A stretch of 64,000 nt of DNA from Haloactinopolyspora alba (GTDB taxonomy: Bacteria > Actinomycetota > Actinomycetes > Jiangellales > Jiangellaceae), in the NCBI RefSeq assembly GCF_003014555.1, contig NZ_PYGE01000004.1, positions 305,712-369,711 of the forward strand. Reading direction: 5' to 3'. The notes beneath the pieces were generated by a model. The model saw only the letters and a program-made list of their open reading frames with translations. It ran no database searches and was not told the origin of the DNA. A program made the position numbers and the translations under genes. Positions 33,582-42,129 of the stretch are shown here, piece by piece. How positions within the stretch are numbered: the stretch's first letter is position 1; every line of letters begins with the position of its first letter.

Positions 33582-33841
33582 CGGTCGAGGAGGGCACCGA
33601 GATCGCGAAGTCGATCCTCGCCGTCGCGCCGGAGCGCGTGAAGCGCCCGACCGCGTACGTGCTCGCCTCGGTACAACGGGAACCACACCGTTGGCGCCCC
33701 ACGCCCGCCGCGGGTGACCGCTGCGGGATACACCCGCACCATCAGGCCGCTCGCTGTCCTGACTGCCGCTCCGCACCCTCGGCCTCGCCGGAGACGATCC
33801 GCCGCGCCCGCGCGGCCTTGCGTCGACCGGAACCCGCGTAG
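33503..33841 (+). CDS. Small element-associated protein remnant
   Basis: 112 codons from GTG 33503, upstream-open. EIAKSILAVAPERVKRPTAY, VLASVQREPHRWRPTP and CGIHPHHQAARCPDC form a pattern (helical 'xRPxAYVxxxxxxxPxxWRPTP' plus a CxxHP..CPxC finger) common at the C-terminus of small proteins in actinobacterial ICEs and plasmids. It probably lost its N-terminus. It overlaps the integrase-like fragment. No promoter was found. Confidence 0.4.
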   Translation: MDGSDPAAVAAGLIDRPRDTLGRPGLTVEEGTEIAKSILAVAPERVKRPTAYVLASVQREPHRWRPTPAAGDRCGIHPHHQAARCPDCRSAPSASPETIRRARAALRRPEPA

Positions 33842-33888
33842 GGCGCGTGTCCCAGGTCGTGCGGCCGGATCTGCGGCGCGCGGGCGGT

Positions 33889-34440
33889 TCAGTGGCGCGT
33901 TGTCGCGTAGAGGAGCATGTCGCGTCGGGTGCCGCCGATCTCCTGGTGGCTGCGCAGGAGGCCTTCTCGCTGGTATCCGGAGGCTTGGGCGACGTGGATG
34001 GAGCCGTGGTTCCACGGTTCGATGTACAACTCGATGCGGTGCAGGTCGGGGATGGTCCACGCGAACGTGGTCAACGCTTTCAACGCGTTGCTCGCGATAC
34101 CGCGTCCGCGGTGCGCGGGGGCGACCGAATAGCCGGCTGTCGCGCGACCTGCTGACAGGTTCGGCAGCCACAGCCCGATCGCACCGACGGCGTCGTCGGA
34201 CTCGACGTCTGCGATGGCGAAGGAGAACCCGAATCCTTCGGTCAGCCGGCCACGTTGTCGCTGGATCCACTCCAGGGCCTGCTGCTCGGTCGGGGCTGCG
34301 GGCAGACTCCCGATGAGCGGAACATACGGGTCCTGGCCCAACTCGACCGCGAGGTGCGCGTCGTCGTCGACGAACCCGCGCAGCATCACCGAACCGTGGG
34401 CTGGTGCTCTGGCCGGCCAGGCGGGCAGTTGCTGTGTCAC
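33889..34440 (-). CDS. GNAT family N-acetyltransferase (RimJ/RimL type)
   Basis: 183 aa from GTG 34440; GACAAT six bases upstream makes it probably leaderless. Motif A is AGYSVAPAHRGRGIASNALK (RGxGxA) and IELYIEPWNHGSIHVAQASGY is motif B. This subgroup acetylates N-terminal or side-chain amines, and some act on small molecules. Complete and undamaged, unlike the fragments just upstream of it in coordinates. A 132-bp gap separates it from the next gene. Confidence 0.9.
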   Translation of the reverse strand: MTQQLPAWPARAPAHGSVMLRGFVDDDAHLAVELGQDPYVPLIGSLPAAPTEQQALEWIQRQRGRLTEGFGFSFAIADVESDDAVGAIGLWLPNLSAGRATAGYSVAPAHRGRGIASNALKALTTFAWTIPDLHRIELYIEPWNHGSIHVAQASGYQREGLLRSHQEIGGTRRDMLLYATTRH

Positions 34441-34572
34441 CTGCCCATTGTCGCCCAGCTGCTCATCAACACCCGGTGCGCGTCGACCAACACGCAGCGT
34501 CATCCCGCGCGACGAACACCCCAGCCGATCGGAAGGCTCCGGTACCGGCAGCTCTTCGGCCGCTCCAGCGCG

Positions 34573-35220
34573 TCACTTCCGCCAGAACAGGTGGTGCACC
34601 ACCCCGCTCGGGCTGGGGACCACGTCGAGGTGGAAGCGGTCGGTCAGCTCGTCCGGGGACTCCCACAGGCGGGCACCGGAGCCGAGCGTGATCGATGGGT
34701 TCACCACCACGTGCAAGGTGTCCACCAGGTCCGCCTCCAGGAAGGCGCGGATGGTCGTGGCGCCGCCACCGACGCGGACGTCCTTGCCCTGGGCCGCCTC
34801 CTTCGCCCTCTCCAGGACCTTGGCGGGGTCGTCGTCGACGAAATGGAAGGTTGTGTCCGACAAGGTGAAGGACGGGCGGGTGTGGTGGGTCATGACGAAG
34901 ACCGGGGTGTGGAAGGGGGGCTCGTCGCCCCACCAGCCCTGCCACTCCTCGTTCTCCCAGGGGCCGCGCTGCGGGCCGAACTTGTTGCGGCCCATGATCT
35001 CGGCGCCGACGTTGTGGTCGTAGTCGCGGATGAAGTAGTCGTCCAATCCGCGGCTGCCACCCGGCTCCGTCCGCATCTTCCAGCTGGCCGTGGTGCCGGC
35101 CCAGCTCATCAAGCTCATCGGATCGGCGTGGCCGAAGGGCCGCTCCAGGCTCTGCCCCTCGCCCGCACCGAATCCGTCGCTCGAGACGGTGAAGTTCTGG
35201 ACCCGCAGCAACTGCGTCAT
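34573..35220 (-). CDS. Dihydrofolate reductase-like (RibD C-terminal domain) protein
   Basis: 215 aa from ATG 35220. VQNFTVSSDGFGAGEGQSLE at the N-terminus, AEIMGRNKFGPQRGPW (the GRxT/K-like NADPH site), PVFVMTHHTRPSF, and VRVGGGATTIRAFLEADLVD near the end match the RibD_C/DHFR-like reductases widespread in actinobacteria, some tied to stress or detoxification. The specific substrate is unknown. GGGAGCAGG precedes the start. Confidence 0.88.
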   Translation of the reverse strand: MTQLLRVQNFTVSSDGFGAGEGQSLERPFGHADPMSLMSWAGTTASWKMRTEPGGSRGLDDYFIRDYDHNVGAEIMGRNKFGPQRGPWENEEWQGWWGDEPPFHTPVFVMTHHTRPSFTLSDTTFHFVDDDPAKVLERAKEAAQGKDVRVGGGATTIRAFLEADLVDTLHVVVNPSITLGSGARLWESPDELTDRFHLDVVPSPSGVVHHLFWRK

Positions 35221-35375
35221 GGCGCTACCTGCTCCCGTTCGGTGCTCTCTGAGCATCGCTGTCGAAAGGGTAGACCCGCGGGCCCGGGAAGAGCCATCGC
35301 GGCCGTGCCTGCGGCCCGCTCGGCGGACTCCAGGTCGGCAACGGCGGTGCCAGCGTTGGAGTTGGGGGAGGTCGT

Positions 35376-35549
35376 GGCCTCGACAGCGGCCGCCTTACTC
35401 GTCGCGTCCACGCACTGTCCGGCGGGGAACTGCAGCGGGCGGCCTTGCCCCGGGCGCCGCTGCCCAAAGCCGCGGCTGCTGAGGAGGCGGTGGTCCACCG
35501 GCTGGCTCACCGTGTCGTGGAGATCGGCTCCGAGCCGTGGCTCGGCTAG
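35376..35549 (+). pseudogene. ABC-transporter ATPase fragment
   Basis: A 57-codon tract ends at TAG 35547 and contains RRVHALSGGELQRAAL, the ABC signature of Dpp/Nik-type ATPases, then jumps to AEEAVVHRLAHRVVEIG, resembling the C-terminal end of such proteins. The Walker A and B segments are missing. It appears to be a deletion remnant. The rest of 35221-35617 shows no intact gene. Confidence 0.45.
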
Positions 35550-35617
35550 CCGGATGAGGTGAGGGCGTGCCGCCCCAGCTGGCGAATGATGTGCCTCTCG
35601 CTCACACCCTTCCGAAG

Positions 35618-35654
35618 TTGGCAGTGGATATCGTTATCACTAGGATACTGCCTT
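35618..35654 (+). promoter_or_regulatory. Promoter/operator of the uptake-ABC operon
   Basis: TTGGCA (35618-35623), 17-bp spacer, TAGGAT (35641-35646), eight bases, GTG 35655. The spacer is a near-palindrome AGTGGATA..TATCACT (about 35623-35641, GATATCGTTATC core). It does not match the DtxR/IdeR consensus, so another metal or effector regulator is likely. Confidence 0.6.
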
Positions 35655-36776
35655 GTGTCGACACGTTCCGCTGCGTCCGCTGCCCCCGTCGAGTCGCGGG
35701 TGTCCACGGCCGCGCGTACCCGCCGGCGCCGGGTGACTCTCTCGTGGACGATCTGTGTGCTCTTGACGATCGCGATCGGTGCGCTGATCGTCCTGTCCGG
35801 TGCGGTGGGGCCGGTGCAGGTGAGCCTGCGTGAGGCTGCTCAGATCGTCGTCGGCCACCTGGTGCCTGGGGTGCCGTGGATGGCGGACGGGTCGTTGACG
35901 CAGCTGCAGGATCAGGCGGTGTGGCAGTTCCGGCTTCCCCGTGCCCTGCTGGCTGGTCTGGCCGGAGCCGGTCTGGCGTTGGCGGGAGCGCTGATGCAGG
36001 TGACGGTGCGCAATCCGCTCGCTGAGCCGTACATCCTGGGTGTGTCCTCGGGCGCGAGCGTGGGGGCGGTGCTCGTCATCGTCATGGGCTCGGCGGCGTT
36101 GGGCGGGCTCTCGCTGAACGTCGCCGCGTTCGCCGGGGCGCTGGCGGCGTGCGTCGCGGTCGCGATGCTGGCGCGTAAGGACGGCACCCTGTCGCCGACG
36201 CGCATGATCCTGGCCGGCGTCGCGCTGGGGACACTGTTGAGCGCGGTGACGAGCTATCTGACGATCTCGACGGACGCGCAGAACGTGGTCAGCGTGCTGT
36301 TCTTCCTGCTCGGAAGCGTCTCGTCCGCGACGATGAGCAGCCTCGTCGGCCCGGCCGTCGCACTGATCGTCTCCTGTCTGGTCGCTGCGCTGCTGGCGCG
36401 GTCGCTGAACGCGCTGATGACCGGTGACGAATCCGCGATCTCACTCGGCGTGAACGCGACCCGGCTGCGCGGCCTGCTGCTCGTGGTCGCGTCGCTTCTG
36501 ACCGGCACGGTGGTGTCGGTTGCTGGGGGGATCGGGTTCGTGGGTCTCGTCGTGCCGCACATCGCCCGGATCATGGTGGGCGCGGATCACCGGCGGATGC
36601 TGCCGGTAACGGTGCTGGGCGGGGCGGTGTTCCTGATGACGGCGGATCTGCTGGCGCGCACCGTCGCGGCTCCGACGGAAATCCCGCTGGGCATCCTCAC
36701 CGCGTTCGTAGGTGCTCCGTTCTTCCTGTGGCTGATGCGCCAGGGCGGGGCCGAGAAGGCGGGGTTCGGACGGTGA
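35655..36776 (+). CDS. FecCD-family ABC transporter permease
   Basis: 373 aa with about 9-10 membrane helices. FecCD blocks: FRLPRALLAGLAGAGLALAG, NPLAEPYILGVSSGASVGAV, SLGVNATRLRGLL, and VSVAGGIGFVGLVVPHIARI. The family imports siderophores, heme or cobalamin. A single permease presumably forms a homodimer. GTG 35655 is set by the promoter. It overlaps the ATPase gene by GTGA. The substrate is discussed under the binding protein. Confidence 0.92.
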   Translation: MSTRSAASAAPVESRVSTAARTRRRRVTLSWTICVLLTIAIGALIVLSGAVGPVQVSLREAAQIVVGHLVPGVPWMADGSLTQLQDQAVWQFRLPRALLAGLAGAGLALAGALMQVTVRNPLAEPYILGVSSGASVGAVLVIVMGSAALGGLSLNVAAFAGALAACVAVAMLARKDGTLSPTRMILAGVALGTLLSAVTSYLTISTDAQNVVSVLFFLLGSVSSATMSSLVGPAVALIVSCLVAALLARSLNALMTGDESAISLGVNATRLRGLLLVVASLLTGTVVSVAGGIGFVGLVVPHIARIMVGADHRRMLPVTVLGGAVFLMTADLLARTVAAPTEIPLGILTAFVGAPFFLWLMRQGGAEKAGFGR

Positions 36777-37543
36777 GAGTCGAGTTCGAGAACATCACCG
36801 TGACTCTCGGGGGTCGAGATGTCGTCAGTGACGCGTCGGTGACTGCCGATACGGGACAGGTGGTCGGCCTCGTCGGACCGAACGGGTCCGGCAAGTCCAC
36901 GCTGCTGCGCACCCTCTACCGCGCGGTCACGCCCCGGCAGGGCGCGGTGCGCGTGAACGGGCAGGACGTGCGCTCGCTGACCGGGAGGCAGACGGCCCGG
37001 ACGGTGGCGGTCATGCTGCAGGACGCACCCACGGACTTCGATCTCAGCGTCGAGGAGACGGTGATGCTCGGCCGCGCCCCGCACCATCCGACGTTCGGCC
37101 GCGACACCCCCGAAGACCTGCGCGTCGTGGACGAGGCGATGGCGCATACGGAGATCACGGAGCTGGCCGACCGCATGGTCGCGACCCTTTCCGGCGGCCA
37201 GCGGCAGCGGCTGATGCTCGCCCGGGCGTTGGCGCAGCAGACGCCGGTGCTGGTCCTGGACGAGCCGAGCAACCATCTCGACATCAGCCATCAGCACGAG
37301 CTGATGAGCACCGTGCGCGGTCTGGACGGCACCGTCATCGCCGCCCTGCACGACCTGAATCTCGCGTCGCAGTACTGCGACAGCGTGGTCGTGCTGGCTG
37401 CCAGCCGCGTCGTCGCCGCCGGTCCGCCGGCCGAGGTGTTCACCCCGCACTTGATCCGCACCACCTTCGGTGTCGACGTCCGCATCCTCGGCGACACCAC
37501 CGAGCCCGTGTTCGCGTTCCGTCGCCTGGAGCAGCCCGGCTGA
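36773..37543 (+). CDS. ABC transporter ATP-binding protein (FepC/FhuC type)
   Basis: 256 aa. Walker A GLVGPNGSGKSTLLRTLYRA, Q-loop VMLQDAP, signature TLSGGQRQRLMLARALAQQ, Walker B VLVLDEPSNHLD, H-loop ALHDLNLA. Energises the FecCD permease. It resembles ATPases of iron-siderophore and of the 'proposed F420-0' transporter families, and I cannot separate these. The GTG overlaps the permease stop. Confidence 0.94.
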   Translation: MRVEFENITVTLGGRDVVSDASVTADTGQVVGLVGPNGSGKSTLLRTLYRAVTPRQGAVRVNGQDVRSLTGRQTARTVAVMLQDAPTDFDLSVEETVMLGRAPHHPTFGRDTPEDLRVVDEAMAHTEITELADRMVATLSGGQRQRLMLARALAQQTPVLVLDEPSNHLDISHQHELMSTVRGLDGTVIAALHDLNLASQYCDSVVVLAASRVVAAGPPAEVFTPHLIRTTFGVDVRILGDTTEPVFAFRRLEQPG

Positions 37544-37590
37544 CGCACTGACCGCACATTCGCCTGACCGAGACAGAAAGTAGGGCTCCC

Positions 37591-38604
37591 GTGAGCGTTC
37601 CCACTCGACCGAGTTTCCGCGCCCGCACCGTCGCGACGCTGTCCGCCACGGCACTGCTGGTGACCGGTTGCGGCTCCGGCGTCACCAGCGACGTGGAGCA
37701 GACCGATACCGGGGAGGCGGTGACGATCGAGAACTGCGGCCGCGACGTGACAGTCGACGGCACCCCCGATGCGGCGGTGGGGATGCATCCGGCTCAGACC
37801 GAGCTGATGCTGCGTCTGGGACTCGCAGACCGCCTTGCTGGACAGGCACAGGCCACGGTGCAGGCGCTCCCCGACGACGTCGCGGCGTTGGCGGAGGACG
37901 TGCCGGTGATCGGTGAGGCGATGCCGCCGAGCCGCGAGGACCTGCTGGCGGTTGAGCCGGATTTCGTCTACTCGCCGACCACCTACGAGTTCTCCGCCGA
38001 CCAGGGCTTCGCCAGCATCGAGCAACTGGGCGATGCCGGTGCCGCCGTGTACGTCGCCTCCGGCGGGTGTGAGGACCGCCGCATGACCGGTGAGGTCACC
38101 GACATCTTCACCGACCTCGAGAATCTCGGTGAGATCTTCGGGGTGCAGGAGGAGGCTTCCGACCTGATCGCCGAGAACCAGGCCGTGTTGGACGAGGTCG
38201 CGGACGCCACCGCTGATGTCGAGCCGCTCCGCGTCGCCCAGGTCTACTACGAGGGCGGCACCCTCCAGGCGATCGGAGCGGGCATCGAGTACGACATCCT
38301 CCGTCTGGCGGGAGCGGACAACGTGTACACGCCTGATCAGGAGGCGTTCTCGGGATTCTTCGCCGCCACGATCACTCCGGAGTCGCTCGCTGCGGAGGCG
38401 CCCGACGCGATCGTGTTCGCGGCGTTCGACGACGACCATGAGGCTTCGACTCGTGAGTACCTGACCAGCACGTTCCCCGATATGCCGGCGGTTCGGCAGG
38501 ATCGGCTCATCACGGTCTCCACGTCGGACATGTTTCCCGGCACTTTGGGCAACATCTCCGCGGTACGGCACATCGCCGAGCGCCTCTACCCCGACGCGTT
38601 CTAG
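37591..38604 (+). CDS. Metallophore/cofactor ABC substrate-binding lipoprotein (FepB/BtuF-like)
   Basis: 337 aa. Lipobox VTGC (Cys27). The mature part starts ENCGRDVTVDGTPDAAVGMH and has the two-lobe type III fold with a long central helix. TELMLRLGLADRLAGQAQ and LLAVEPDFVYSP are typical. The ligand could be an iron-siderophore, other metallophore or a corrin/deazaflavin-like cofactor. The lack of an iron box upstream argues mildly against iron. It starts 47 bp after the ATPase. Confidence 0.9.
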   Translation: MSVPTRPSFRARTVATLSATALLVTGCGSGVTSDVEQTDTGEAVTIENCGRDVTVDGTPDAAVGMHPAQTELMLRLGLADRLAGQAQATVQALPDDVAALAEDVPVIGEAMPPSREDLLAVEPDFVYSPTTYEFSADQGFASIEQLGDAGAAVYVASGGCEDRRMTGEVTDIFTDLENLGEIFGVQEEASDLIAENQAVLDEVADATADVEPLRVAQVYYEGGTLQAIGAGIEYDILRLAGADNVYTPDQEAFSGFFAATITPESLAAEAPDAIVFAAFDDDHEASTREYLTSTFPDMPAVRQDRLITVSTSDMFPGTLGNISAVRHIAERLYPDAF

Positions 38605-38607
38605 CTC

Positions 38608-40281
38608 GTGATCCATCGCCGTCTTCTCGAGCTGGCGGGCGCGGTACCGGGCGCGATCATCGCTCTTGCCGCCTGCGGGACCGTGATCAGCGCGCTGCAT
38701 GTCGGGTTCGCGTTCACGCTCGCGGTGGTGATCTCCGCGCTCATCCGCGGCGAGGGTGACGTTGTGCCCGCGTTCCTGCTGCTCGCCATCCTTACCGTGG
38801 CGCGAGGGGCTGCGATATGGGGGCGCGAACTGCTCGCGGCACGAATCGGTGCGAGCGTGCGGATCAGGCTGCGAGCCCGGCTCCTCGACCGGCTCGCCGC
38901 CGTGCCCGCCGCCGAACGAGATTCCGGTGCGACCGCGACCACGGTGATCGACGGCGTCGAGGGGCTGGACCCGTACTACACGCGTTATCTGCCTCAGTTG
39001 CTGGTCGTGCTCGTGATGCCCGCGCTCATCGTGGCCTTGGTCTGGGCTCAGGCTCCCGCAGCCGGGGTGGCGCTCGCGGTGACGGTCGCGGTCGCCGTCT
39101 GCGCTCCCCGTGTCTGGGATGCCCGGCTACTGCGGAACGGGCGTGCCCGGTGGGAGCGGTTCACCCGCTTGTCCTCGGACTATGTCGAGGCGCTGCAGCA
39201 GATCCCGCTGTTGAGAGCGTTCGGGGCAGCCGATCGCACCGCTGTGCGCTTCGTCGCACAGGCTCACGAGCTCAGGAGCTCGACCATGAGGCAACTCCGC
39301 CTGTCATTGGTCGAGACCGGACTGAGCGCTTTGGCGATGCACCTGGGGACCGTGCTCGCTGCGCTGGCGGTCCTCGCCGCGGTGACCACAGGCAGCGCGG
39401 ACACCACCTCGGCGGTGGTCGTGCTGATGCTGGCGGGGGAGTGTTTCCGCCCGGTGCAGGATCTCGGCACCAACTGGCACGCCGGGTACCTCGGCCTGAC
39501 CGCCGTCGACGGACTCGACCACCTGCTTTCCACGCCTCGCGTCAGCGCCGGCAACCACGACCGACCGGCGAGCCACGGAACGGTCGAGGTCACCGAGGTC
39601 TCCTATCGATATCCTGGCGCACGGACCGGCGTGACCGACCTGTCGCTGCGCATCGATGCCGGTGAGACTGTCGCGGTGATCGGGCCGTCGGGATCGGGCA
39701 AGAGCACCCTGGCGCGGCTGCTGGAACGCGACATCGACCCTGACCAGGGAAACATCCGTGTCGGCGGAACCGACTTGCGGGACTACGTCCCCGAGGCCCG
39801 GTGCCGCAGCATCGTCGTCGTGCCGCAGGATCCGGTGCTGTTCGCCTGGACGGTGCGCGACAATCTCCGCCTCTATCGGCCCGACGCCACTGGAATCGAC
39901 ATCGAGCGCGCCGCTCGCGCCGTGCTCGTCCACGACGTCGTCGAGGCTCTTCCCGACGGGTACGACACGGTGCTGGCCGAGAACGGCGAGCAGCTGTCCG
40001 GCGGCCAGCGGCAGCGGCTGGCGATCGCCCGCGCGCTGCTTTCTCCGGCGCCCGTGCTCGTTCTCGACGAGGTCACGTCCGCACTCGACACCGACACCGA
40101 ACGCGGCGTCGTGGACGGTCTCGCCACGCACACGAGCGGCCGCACCGTGGCCATCATCGCTCACCGCGAGACCGCCTGCAGCCACGCCAGCCGATGGATC
40201 GCGCTCCGAGAGGGCCGGATCGCCGAGACCGGTGACGGTGCCCCGGCAGGACACGTCGTCACCATGCCGGAGAGCCTATGA
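38608..40281 (+). CDS. Exporter-fold ABC transporter, CydD-like subunit
   Basis: 557 aa: six-helix transmembrane domain (to about 310) fused to an ATPase. GVEGLDPYYTRYLPQLLVVL matches the CydD signature (ALxxYYxxYLPQ). ATPase motifs: IGPSGSGKSTLARLLERD, VVPQDPVLFAWTVRDNL, QLSGGQRQRLAIARALLS, LVLDEVTSALD, IIAHRE. It pairs with the next subunit (ATGA overlap) as a heterodimer. CydDC exports thiols/heme; the related IrtAB/YbtPQ pairs import siderophores. In this operon the latter is attractive. It starts three bases after the SBP stop. Confidence 0.9.
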   Translation: MIHRRLLELAGAVPGAIIALAACGTVISALHVGFAFTLAVVISALIRGEGDVVPAFLLLAILTVARGAAIWGRELLAARIGASVRIRLRARLLDRLAAVPAAERDSGATATTVIDGVEGLDPYYTRYLPQLLVVLVMPALIVALVWAQAPAAGVALAVTVAVAVCAPRVWDARLLRNGRARWERFTRLSSDYVEALQQIPLLRAFGAADRTAVRFVAQAHELRSSTMRQLRLSLVETGLSALAMHLGTVLAALAVLAAVTTGSADTTSAVVVLMLAGECFRPVQDLGTNWHAGYLGLTAVDGLDHLLSTPRVSAGNHDRPASHGTVEVTEVSYRYPGARTGVTDLSLRIDAGETVAVIGPSGSGKSTLARLLERDIDPDQGNIRVGGTDLRDYVPEARCRSIVVVPQDPVLFAWTVRDNLRLYRPDATGIDIERAARAVLVHDVVEALPDGYDTVLAENGEQLSGGQRQRLAIARALLSPAPVLVLDEVTSALDTDTERGVVDGLATHTSGRTVAIIAHRETACSHASRWIALREGRIAETGDGAPAGHVVTMPESL

Positions 40282-41906
40282 GAACCGTCCTGAGGCTGCT
40301 GCCGATCATCGCCACCCGGCGTGGCCTGTTCATCGAGACCGTGCTGTGGAGCGCGGTCACCCAGACCGCCGTGCTCGGCATCGCGCTCGGTCTGGCATGG
40401 ACCGTCGGGCACGTCGTCGCCGGCGAGACCATCTCGCTCCCCGGCGCCGGAGTCGTGCTCTGCGGAATCGCGGTCCTTGCGGCAGTCGCGGCCTGGCGTG
40501 AATCCTGGGTATCGCACGACCTGGCCTATCGGCTCATCGCCACCCTCCGCGGAGAGGTCTTCGATGCGTTGCGCCGTGCCCTGCCATCCCGTACCAGGCA
40601 CCGCCGCACCGGCGACCTGACCACGACCGTCGTCGCCGACATCGAGACCCTCGAGTGGCTTTACGCGCACACGGCCGCGCAAGCTCTCAGCTCCCTGCTC
40701 GTCCTGACCATCAGCACGATCGTCTCCATCACGATCGCCCCGCTCCTCATACTCGTCTGGGTTCCGCTGCTCATTGTCGGCGTCGCCGTGCCCCTTGCCA
40801 CGGCACGGCGAGCCCGGCACGACGGTGAACGGCTCACCAGGGGCGCGGCGGCGCTGCGATCCGAGCTCCTGGACACGATCCGGGGCATGCGGGAGCTCGC
40901 CGGCTCCGGCATGCTCGATGCGCAACTGGAGCGGCTTTCCCATGCCACCCGGATGCTCGCCCGCACCCAGGCGCGAGAAGCTTCCCGTCTCGGCGCCGAG
41001 CGTGGCATCGCCGACGTCGCCCTCGCCCTCGCCGCGCTCGGAGCGATCCTCATCGCCCTCCTGGACCGCGCATCCATCGAAACCGCGCACATTCCGCTTA
41101 CCGTCACCGTCGCCGTGGCGGGACTCGGCCCCGCCGCGCAGGTCGCCGACATGCTCCGCAACGCCGGAACGCTCCGAGCCGCCACGGACCGGATCACCGA
41201 TGTCCTCGCCGAGCCGCCGGCGGTGACAGACGCCCCGCACGTCCGGGAGTCGACGCGTGCACGGGAGTCCGGGCTCGTCTTCGACGATGTCGGCTTTGCC
41301 TACGACGACGCGAGCACCGTGCTCGACGGCGTCACGATGCACGTCCGGCCCGGTGAGACCGTGGCCCTCGTCGGACCTTCGGGTGTGGGCAAGACGACCG
41401 CCGCGCGCCTCGCGCTGCGCATGTGGGACCCCGACACCGGCAGCGTCCGCATCGACGGTGCCGATCTGCGGCACATCGCCGACGTCGAGCTCCGCGGGCT
41501 CATCAGCACCGTCCCGCAATCCTCACCACTGTTGAGAGGAACGATTCGCTCGAACATCACCCTCGGTGACCCCGATGCGGACGACACGGCGATCCATGAT
41601 GCCGCCACCGTCGCCGGGCTGTTCCACCCCGGAACCGGGCTGCCCGACGGCCTCGACACCCTGGTCGCCGAACACGGCGCCGGGCTCTCCGGTGGACAGC
41701 GCGCTCGGGTCGCCCTCGCACGCGCATTGCTCGGAAACCCTCGTGTACTCGTCCTGGATGAGCCCACCGCCTCTCTCGACACCGAAGCCGACAGCGCCAT
41801 CATGGACGTCCTGCGCCGCTCCCCGCACCGCGCGGTCCTCTTGATCGCACACCGCCCCGCGACCATAGCCGCCGCCGACCGGGTCATCCATCTCGACGGG
41901 CCTTGA
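40278..41906 (+). CDS. Exporter-fold ABC transporter, CydC/IrtB-like subunit
   Basis: 542 aa. Six-helix domain with RTGDLTTTVVADIETLEWLY at the cytoplasmic loop, then ATPase motifs ALVGPSGVGKTTAARLALRM, STVPQSSPLLRGTIRSNI, GLSGGQRARVALARALLGNP, VLVLDEPTASLD, LIAHRPATIAAA. No SID (siderophore-reductase) domain is fused, unlike IrtA. Last gene of the five-gene operon. ATG 40278 overlaps the previous stop. Confidence 0.9.
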   Translation: MRTVLRLLPIIATRRGLFIETVLWSAVTQTAVLGIALGLAWTVGHVVAGETISLPGAGVVLCGIAVLAAVAAWRESWVSHDLAYRLIATLRGEVFDALRRALPSRTRHRRTGDLTTTVVADIETLEWLYAHTAAQALSSLLVLTISTIVSITIAPLLILVWVPLLIVGVAVPLATARRARHDGERLTRGAAALRSELLDTIRGMRELAGSGMLDAQLERLSHATRMLARTQAREASRLGAERGIADVALALAALGAILIALLDRASIETAHIPLTVTVAVAGLGPAAQVADMLRNAGTLRAATDRITDVLAEPPAVTDAPHVRESTRARESGLVFDDVGFAYDDASTVLDGVTMHVRPGETVALVGPSGVGKTTAARLALRMWDPDTGSVRIDGADLRHIADVELRGLISTVPQSSPLLRGTIRSNITLGDPDADDTAIHDAATVAGLFHPGTGLPDGLDTLVAEHGAGLSGGQRARVALARALLGNPRVLVLDEPTASLDTEADSAIMDVLRRSPHRAVLLIAHRPATIAAADRVIHLDGP

Positions 41907-41943
41907 CCGGCGAGAAACAGCGACTCAGGTGCGGGGACGATGG

Positions 41944-42108
41944 TCAGGCGGCGGGTTCCGTCTCGTCCTGCGTGGGTTCGCCGAAGGCGGCCAGTGCGAC
42001 GGGTTCCCATTCGCGCCAGGTGCGCAGGCGCTCGGCGTAGATCTCTTCGACGTCCTCCAGTGGCTTGCCGAGAAAGTGACGTGGAGCGGAGGGTTCTCGG
42101 CATCGGCG
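41944..42108 (-). pseudogene. Unassigned gene-like fragment downstream of phoD
   Basis: About 55 codons, in frame with the preceding phoD stop (42130), ending TGA at 41944. The sequence HFLGKPLEDVEEIYAERLRT then WREWEPVALAAFGEP is strongly amphipathic and has the codon bias of real genes. No start codon with ribosome site and no recognised family. It may be the end of a deleted gene or an alternative C-terminus of PhoD lost by a stop mutation. Confidence 0.3.
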
Positions 42109-42129
42109 ATCGCGAGTCGACCGGCCGGG

